From: Pseudomonas sp. S35 | Lineage (GTDB): Bacteria > Pseudomonadota > Gammaproteobacteria > Pseudomonadales > Pseudomonadaceae | DNA length: 64,000 nt | NCBI RefSeq assembly: GCF_009866765.1 | Contig: NZ_CP019431.1 | Location: 1,116,001 to 1,180,000 of the forward strand | Reading direction: 5' to 3' | Shown here: positions 59,672 through 64,000 of the stretch, piece by piece | Layout of the letters: the number at the start of each line of letters is the position of its first letter | Position numbering within the stretch: the first letter of the stretch is position 1 | The notes under the pieces: model-generated | What the model was told of the DNA's origin: nothing | Seen by the model: only the letters and a program-made list of their open reading frames with translations | Database searches by the model: none | Position numbers and translations under genes: made by a program

Positions 59672-60835
59672 TTACAGCGCGATTCCGGCCTTGACCCGAT
59701 ACTGATTACGCACCGGCGTTGCATATTGCACCACCAGAAACGGTCGGTGCTCCGCCGGGCATTCGTTCAAGCGCCGTTCCCACTCCGCCTTCGCCCTGGC
59801 CAGCTCATCCGCCGGGAACACCTCGGCCGCCTTTGGCACCTGCAATTGCGGGTCGGCGTCGCTCCATTGGGCGTACGCCAGGTAGTGCACCGGAAACAGT
59901 CGATAACCGCCGAGAATCTGCCGGTCCATTTCCACGGCCAGCACCTTGGTGTCTTCGAACCGCTCGGTAATAGGCGGCGCGAAGTTGATGTGCACGCGGC
60001 CTTTATAGCCGGTGATGCCCAACGCGATGCTCACGTCATCTTCACCCTGCGCTTTGACGTAGGTGCCGGTGGTGGCGCGGATATACAGCTCGCGGGCCTT
60101 GGCGGTATCGCACGGGTCGTACTCGTAGCTGATGGACACCGGCGTCAGGTTCAGCGACTGGATGACCTCGGCAAACGGCTCGTCCTTGCGGCTGACGTGG
60201 AACATCTTGAGGATCGCCGACTCGGTGCGGTCATCCCCATCCTTGGCGCGGCCTTCGGCCTGGGCGATCCAGATCGACTGGCAGTCGTTGCGGATCGAAT
60301 GGTTGATGTAGGCCGACAGCAGGTTGAACGCTGCCATCTTTTCCTTTCGCCCGGTGATCGAGCGGTGCACGATGAAGCTCTTGTTCAGGCGCATCAGGTC
60401 GCTGACAAACGGCTTTTGCAGCAGGTTGTCGCCAATGGCGATGCGCGGCGTCGGCAGGCCGGCGTGGTAAACGGCGTAGTTGACGAAGGCCGGGTCCATC
60501 ACGATGTCGCGATGGTTGGCCAAAAACAGGTAGGCGCTGCCGGACTTGAGCTGCTCGACGCCGGTGTAGGTCACGCCGTCGGTCGCCCGGTCGATGGTGT
60601 GGTCGACGTAATACTCGACTTTGTCCTGCAGCGTGGCCACGGTGGTGACACCGGCGAATTCACGGCGCAGCTTGCGGGCAATCATCGGCTTGAGCAGCCA
60701 GCCCAGGGCGCCGGCAAAGCGCGGGAAGCGGAAGTGGGTCAGGATGTCCAGAAAGGCCTTGTCACTGAACAGCCTGTCCAGCACTGCCGGGACTTCGCTG
60801 TCGTTGTAAGGTCGGATGGTATCGAATTCGCCCAT
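59672..60835 (-). CDS. Glycerolipid acyltransferase-family protein
   Basis: A 387-residue PlsC/PlsB-type acyltransferase. The catalytic segment reads LANHRDIVMDPAFVNYAVY, followed by IAIGDNLLQKPFVSDLMRLNKSFIVHRS and the WIAQAEGRAKDG glycerolipid-site region. No signal or clear transmembrane helix; probably peripheral at the inner membrane. Substrate may be 1-acyl-glycerol-3-phosphate or another glycerolipid; not certain. ATG 60835 is preferred to the ATG just before it. Confidence 0.85.
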   Translation of the reverse strand: MGEFDTIRPYNDSEVPAVLDRLFSDKAFLDILTHFRFPRFAGALGWLLKPMIARKLRREFAGVTTVATLQDKVEYYVDHTIDRATDGVTYTGVEQLKSGSAYLFLANHRDIVMDPAFVNYAVYHAGLPTPRIAIGDNLLQKPFVSDLMRLNKSFIVHRSITGRKEKMAAFNLLSAYINHSIRNDCQSIWIAQAEGRAKDGDDRTESAILKMFHVSRKDEPFAEVIQSLNLTPVSISYEYDPCDTAKARELYIRATTGTYVKAQGEDDVSIALGITGYKGRVHINFAPPITERFEDTKVLAVEMDRQILGGYRLFPVHYLAYAQWSDADPQLQVPKAAEVFPADELARAKAEWERRLNECPAEHRPFLVVQYATPVRNQYRVKAGIAL

Positions 60836-60968
60836 CATGCTCTCTTGTTAGAAACGGCTAGGGTAAGTAGAGGAAATACCAGGGTGCGGTCTGAGTAATG
60901 GGCTCAGCCGATCTATAACCCTGTAAATAGACCGGCGATTATACGCACAAGTCACTTGGGAGACTGCG

Positions 60969-61151
60969 ATGCTGGAAACTGCGACCTACGATTGTCCTTA
61001 TTGTGGTGAAGAGGTCGAGACAACGGTGGACTTGTCCGGCGGTGATCAGGTTTACATAGAAGACTGTCAGGTGTGTTGCAGGCCGATTACTTTTGATCTG
61101 CAGGTGCATGGTGACGAATGGATGCTTGAGACTCGCAGCGAAAACGAATAA
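60969..61151 (+). CDS. CPXCG-motif small cysteine-rich zinc protein
   Basis: A 60-residue protein with a rubredoxin-like zinc ribbon: CPYC (9-12) and CQVC (33-36). The sequence is otherwise acidic. Function unknown; such proteins may bind RNA or partner proteins. Followed 11 nt later by a DUF2007-type gene, likely one transcript. Confidence 0.85.
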   Translation: MLETATYDCPYCGEEVETTVDLSGGDQVYIEDCQVCCRPITFDLQVHGDEWMLETRSENE

Positions 61152-61162
61152 CGGGTACAGCC

Positions 61163-61423
61163 ATGCAGCGAATCTATGAACCGGAAAACCTGATGGAGGG
61201 CGAGCTGCTGCAACAGATGCTCGCCAGCGAAGGCATCGAGGCGCACCTGGTGGGGCGCCATTTGCTCGGCGGCACCGGTGAATTGCCGATCTTTGGCCTG
61301 CTGGGCCTGGAAGTGGACAACGACCGGGCCGCTGACGCCCGCGAACTGATTACCGCGTATATCGGCGCGCAGCCCCTGCCCGGCGATGAGCCCGACAGCT
61401 TCCCCGACGTGCTGGTCTGTTAG
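61163..61423 (+). CDS. DUF2007-family putative signal-transducing protein
   Basis: An 86-residue protein with the DUF2007 start MQRIYEPENLMEGELLQQMLASEGIEAHLVG, the typical MxxVYxxxxxxEAxLLxxxLxxxGI pattern, and LPIFGLLGLEVDNDRAADARELI. Small, soluble, no known biochemical activity. It is part of a three-gene run CPXCG-DUF2007-SRAP. Confidence 0.85.
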   Translation: MQRIYEPENLMEGELLQQMLASEGIEAHLVGRHLLGGTGELPIFGLLGLEVDNDRAADARELITAYIGAQPLPGDEPDSFPDVLVC

Positions 61424-61459
61424 GCTGTAGGCTGGTTTACCCAAGAGTCGTGTTGCCCC

Positions 61460-62080
61460 ATGTGTGGACGTTATGCCCTGTTTCGCTGGAACCCTTCCTT
61501 TGCTGCCTTGCCGGGCTTTCCGGCTGACCAGCAGGCCCAGTGGAACATCTCCCCGAATGATTCGGTGCTGATCCAGCGCCTGAACGAAGGACAGCACACC
61601 TTGGCCCGCGCCCGTTGGGGCCTGACCCCGCCGTGGCTCACCGATCTGTCCCGCACCCCCGCCCATGCCCGCGCCGAAACCCTGGCCGAGCAACCGATGT
61701 TCCGCGAACCCTTTCGCCAGCGTCGCTGCCTGCTGCCGGCCAACGGTTTCTACGAGTGGCGCGGCACCCAGCGCAAACGCCCGTACTGGTTGACGCCGGG
61801 GGAGGGGTCTACGTTGTTTTTTGCGGCGATCTGGGAAGCCTACCCGGTGCAGGAGCAGGTGTGGCTGAGCACGGCGGTCGTCACCCAGGCTGCGCAGAGT
61901 CAGCGCCGGCCGTTGATTCTGGACGCGGCGGGGCAGGCCGCCTGGCTCGATCCCGAAACGCCATTGCATGTGTTGCAAGGCCTGTTGGCCAGTGAACCCA
62001 TCGCCTTGCGCGAGCGGGTCCTGGCCAACATGGTCAACGACCCCAAGCTCAACGGGCCAGAGTGCCTGACCCCGGCTTGA
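61460..62080 (+). CDS. SRAP-family (SOS response-associated peptidase) protein, divergent active site
   Basis: A 206-residue SRAP/YedK-HMCES-like protein. The essential Cys2 (MCGRYALF) and the glutamate E99 (FYEWR) are in place. Compared with E. coli YedK, the Asn of the NARxET motif is His (H69 in AHARAET), and the position of the catalytic His before RRPL is Ser (S147 in QSQRRPLIL). The family binds abasic sites in single-stranded DNA through Cys2; a missing His should impair release of the crosslink. It may still form DNA-protein crosslinks. Last in the run with CPXCG and DUF2007 genes. Confidence 0.88.
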   Translation: MCGRYALFRWNPSFAALPGFPADQQAQWNISPNDSVLIQRLNEGQHTLARARWGLTPPWLTDLSRTPAHARAETLAEQPMFREPFRQRRCLLPANGFYEWRGTQRKRPYWLTPGEGSTLFFAAIWEAYPVQEQVWLSTAVVTQAAQSQRRPLILDAAGQAAWLDPETPLHVLQGLLASEPIALRERVLANMVNDPKLNGPECLTPA

Positions 62081-62208
62081 GCCTCAATATCGCTGTGGGA
62101 TGTATCCGAAAATCAGCGGTTACACGTCTGGTGTATCTGGCGCCGATACAAATGAGCGCCTACGATACGCGCGATGTTTTATGGGCGTTTTTCAGGGAGA
62201 GAGTGTTG

Positions 62209-63027
62209 ATGAAGAGAACATTGGCGGTAAGTGTGTTGGCTGCGGCGATGTTGCTGGCGGGTTGTCAGTCGGTCAACACCACCAGCGGCGGTGCCGTTGG
62301 GGTTGAGCGCAAGCAATACATGTTCAGCATGCTGTCGAGTCAGGAAGTCGACCAGATGTATGCCCAGTCCTACCAGCAGACGTTGGGTGAAGCCAGTACC
62401 AAAGGCCAGTTGGACAAGACCAGCGCCAACGCCAAGCGTGTGCAGGCCATCGCCAAGCGCTTGATCGCCCAGGCGCCCACCTTCCGCCCGGATGCGGCGC
62501 AGTGGAAGTGGGAAGTGAATTTGATCAAAAGCGATGAGATGAACGCCAACTGCGGGCCTGGCGGCAAGATCTTCGTGTACAGCGCGTTGATCGACAATCT
62601 CAAGCTGACCGATGACGAACTGGCTGCCGTGATGGGCCATGAAATCGCCCATGCCTTGCGTGAGCACGGCCGTGAGGCGATGTCCAAGGCGTACGGTATC
62701 GAGATCGCCAAGCAGGGCGCCGGTGCGTTGTTCGGCTTGGGCCAGGACAGCCTGGCACTGGCCGATACGGTGGCCAACTACGGCATGACCTTGCCTAACA
62801 GCCGCAGCAATGAAAACGAAGCGGACCTGATCGGCCTGGAGCTGTCTGCCCGCGCCGGCTACAACCCGAACGCAGCCATCACGCTGTGGAACAAGATGGC
62901 CAAGGCATCGGAAGGTTCGCCGCCGGAATTCATGAGCACTCACCCCGCGTCCGACAGCCGGATCGCTTCGTTGCAGGCGGCGATTCCGAAGGTCATGCCG
63001 CTTTACCAGCAGGCCAAGAAGTCCTAA
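62209..63027 (+). CDS. M48-family lipoprotein metalloprotease
   Basis: A 272-residue outer-membrane lipoprotein protease: signal with lipobox LLAGC (C18), zinc motif HEIAH (144-148) and third ligand in NENEADLIGLELSARAGYNP. It resembles LoiP/YggG or BepA-type quality-control proteases but lacks the TPR region of BepA. ATG 62209 is chosen over the upstream open frame. Confidence 0.92.
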   Translation: MKRTLAVSVLAAAMLLAGCQSVNTTSGGAVGVERKQYMFSMLSSQEVDQMYAQSYQQTLGEASTKGQLDKTSANAKRVQAIAKRLIAQAPTFRPDAAQWKWEVNLIKSDEMNANCGPGGKIFVYSALIDNLKLTDDELAAVMGHEIAHALREHGREAMSKAYGIEIAKQGAGALFGLGQDSLALADTVANYGMTLPNSRSNENEADLIGLELSARAGYNPNAAITLWNKMAKASEGSPPEFMSTHPASDSRIASLQAAIPKVMPLYQQAKKS

Positions 63028-63046
63028 GGCCTGATTAAGATCCAAA

Positions 63047-63136
63047 TGTAGGAGGGGGCTTGCTCCCGATAGCAGCGTTCCAGTCAATACATCAGTTGAC
63101 TGGCCCACCGCCATCGGGAGCAAACCCCCTCCCACC
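63047..63136. repeat. REPIN-like inverted repeat (tgtaggagggggcttgctcc variant)
   Basis: A diverged member of the tgtgggagggggcttgcccc family: left arm tgtaggagggggcttgctcc, right arm ggagcaaaccccctcccacc. It lies between the M48 protease and the convergent manganese-exporter gene, 3 nt from the latter's stop codon. Confidence 0.88.
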
Positions 63137-63138
63137 TT

Positions 63139-63723
63139 TCAGATCCAGCCGCTGCTTTGCATGGCCTTGTACACCGCGACAACCGCCAGCACAAAGAACG
63201 CCGTAGCCGCCAGTCGACGAATCATGGTCAACGGCAGTTTCTCCGCCGCAAAATTCCCCGCCAGAACCACCGGTACGTTGGCAATCAACATGCCCAGGGT
63301 GGTGCCGATAATCACCAGCCACAACTCCGGATATTGCGCCGCCAGCATCACCGTGGCGATCTGGGTTTTGTCACCGATTTCCGCCAGGAAGAAGGCAATC
63401 AACGTCGTCAGGAATGGCCCGAACTTGCGGGTGGTGCTGGCTTCGTCGTCATCGAGCTTGTCCGGCACCAGGGTCCACAGTGCCGTGGCGCAGAAGCTTG
63501 CCGCGAGGATCCAATGCAACACCGCATCCGAGAAGAAGCTGCCAAACCAGGCGCCCACGGCACCAGCGGCCGCATGGTTGGCCAGGGTCGCGGCGACGAT
63601 GCCGGCGATGATGGGCCAGGGCTTGCGAAAGCGAGCAGCGAGAATGAGCGCGAGCAGTTGCGTCTTGTCGCCGATTTCGGCCAAGGCAACGATTGCGGTA
63701 GGAACGAGTAGTGAATCCAGCAT
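63139..63723 (-). CDS. TMEM165/GDT1-family manganese exporter
   Basis: A 194-residue membrane protein with about six helices in two inverted halves, each carrying the signature EIGDKTQ (AEIGDKTQLLAL and AEIGDKTQIATV). GDT1/UPF0016 proteins export Mn2+ (or exchange it for H+/Ca2+). ATG 63723 is chosen over a longer frame from 63948, which runs through the leader. Preceded by a manganese riboswitch, which supports the substrate. Confidence 0.93.
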   Translation of the reverse strand: MLDSLLVPTAIVALAEIGDKTQLLALILAARFRKPWPIIAGIVAATLANHAAAGAVGAWFGSFFSDAVLHWILAASFCATALWTLVPDKLDDDEASTTRKFGPFLTTLIAFFLAEIGDKTQIATVMLAAQYPELWLVIIGTTLGMLIANVPVVLAGNFAAEKLPLTMIRRLAATAFFVLAVVAVYKAMQSSGWI

Positions 63724-63749
63724 CAGGTAAGTTTCCAAGGGCGGGTCGA

Positions 63750-63925
63750 CACGGCTATGACACGTACAGCCTTCCCGCCCCGGGTAAGGTGTTCGTGTCA
63801 TAGGTCTTGTCAAACCCCGGTCCGTCTGTGCGGACTCCTGGGTCGCATACGCCATGGTCTGTTGACCAAGTATGTTGACGTATGCCGGACGAGCATGGCG
63901 CTCGTGGGAGACTACTCCCCTAGGA
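63750..63925 (-). promoter_or_regulatory. yybP-ykoY manganese riboswitch with expression platform
   Basis: On the minus strand the leader opens with GGGGAGTAGTCTCCCACGAG (63901-63920, the conserved 5' core) and continues with GTCAACATACTTGG-type sequence and paired arms typical of this class. A perfect 10-bp stem CTATGACACG/CGTGTCATAG (63794-63803 with 63755-63764) forms the expression platform about 30 nt before the start codon. Mn2+ binding should turn on the exporter gene. No Rfam scan was done. Confidence 0.85.
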
Positions 63926-63933
63926 CGGAGCGG

Positions 63934-63962
63934 ATTCTGCCTAGGCAAAACCCATTCGGCAA
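63934..63962 (-). promoter_or_regulatory. Candidate promoter of the riboswitch-exporter transcript
   Basis: On the minus strand TTGCCG (63957-63962) is followed after 17 bp by CAGAAT (63934-63939), just upstream of the conserved GGGGAGTAG core of the riboswitch. Confidence 0.55.
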
Positions 63963-64000
63963 GCCTTCTTTTTCAAACGCTCGTCAGCCGCGCTTGGCAC

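Noticed and set aside
63943..64000. A minus-strand frame at the right edge ending RLKKKACRMGFA then TAG.
   Set aside because: It could be the C-terminus of an upstream gene, but it is only about 19 codons and overlaps the promoter region, so it cannot be supported.

Overview
This window looks like chromosomal DNA of a Pseudomonas of the fluorescens group. The basis is the protein sequences, the high-GC codon use, the gene order (three blocks whose order I recognise from Pseudomonas chromosomes) and the many REP/REPIN-type inverted repeats (tgtgggagggggcttgcccc, gtgagcgggcttgccccgcg and tgtaggagcgagcttgctcg types). No rRNA, tRNA, CRISPR array, insertion sequence or prophage is visible. Assignments come from reading the sequence and from family knowledge; no database search was run.

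Layout. (1) 1-4480: the 3' end of rpsI, the cytochrome bc1 operon petABC, a 75-nt hairpin, and sspA-sspB. (2) 4500-12606: a sugar-acid island with a GntR/FadR-type regulator, kdgD, 2-oxoglutarate semialdehyde dehydrogenase, a gudP-like transporter and garD. Together these take D-galactarate (and glucarate, once dehydrated by an enzyme not encoded here) to 2-oxoglutarate. A two-gene minus-strand module sits between the regulator and the operon: a zinc-phospholipase-C-like protein plus an 80-residue protein, with a near-consensus LexA (SOS) box in its promoter. It is the most unusual part of the window. (3) 12800-15612: an AEC permease, a carboxymuconolactone-decarboxylase-family protein, a Na+/Ca2+-type exchanger and an RlpA-like lipoprotein. 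(4) 15771-18982: gatCAB, divergent from the next block.

(5) 19193-32412: mreBCD, maf, rng, yhdP, a nitrilase, tldD, darP (yjgA) and pmbA, covering cell shape, RNA processing and the TldD/PmbA protease pair. (6) 32527-36321: a Fur box followed by fagA, fumC, orfX, sodA and a ZIP transporter, an iron-sparing operon that supplies an iron-free fumarase and a manganese superoxide dismutase. (7) 36359-43379 (minus): kdsD, kdsC, lptC, lptA, lptB, rpoN, hpf, ptsN, rapZ and ptsO, linking LPS synthesis and export to sigma-54 and the nitrogen PTS. (8) 43690-51725 (plus): mlaFEDCB, ibaG, murA, hisG, hisD and hisC. (9) 51855-59610: uraA-upp, hpt, small conserved genes, mqo (whose 3' end lies inside a REPIN), a YajG-type lipoprotein and small membrane or soluble proteins. 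(10) 59672-63723: an acyltransferase, a CPXCG protein, a DUF2007 protein, a divergent SRAP protein, an M48 lipoprotein protease, and a TMEM165/GDT1-type manganese exporter preceded by a yybP-ykoY manganese riboswitch that reaches nearly to the right edge.

Points for a second look include the SOS-box phospholipase module, apparent ATT or CTG start codons for mreC and the exchanger, the REPIN-derived C-terminus of Mqo, the SRAP protein missing two active-site residues, and a 727-bp stretch upstream of mqo with no convincing gene.
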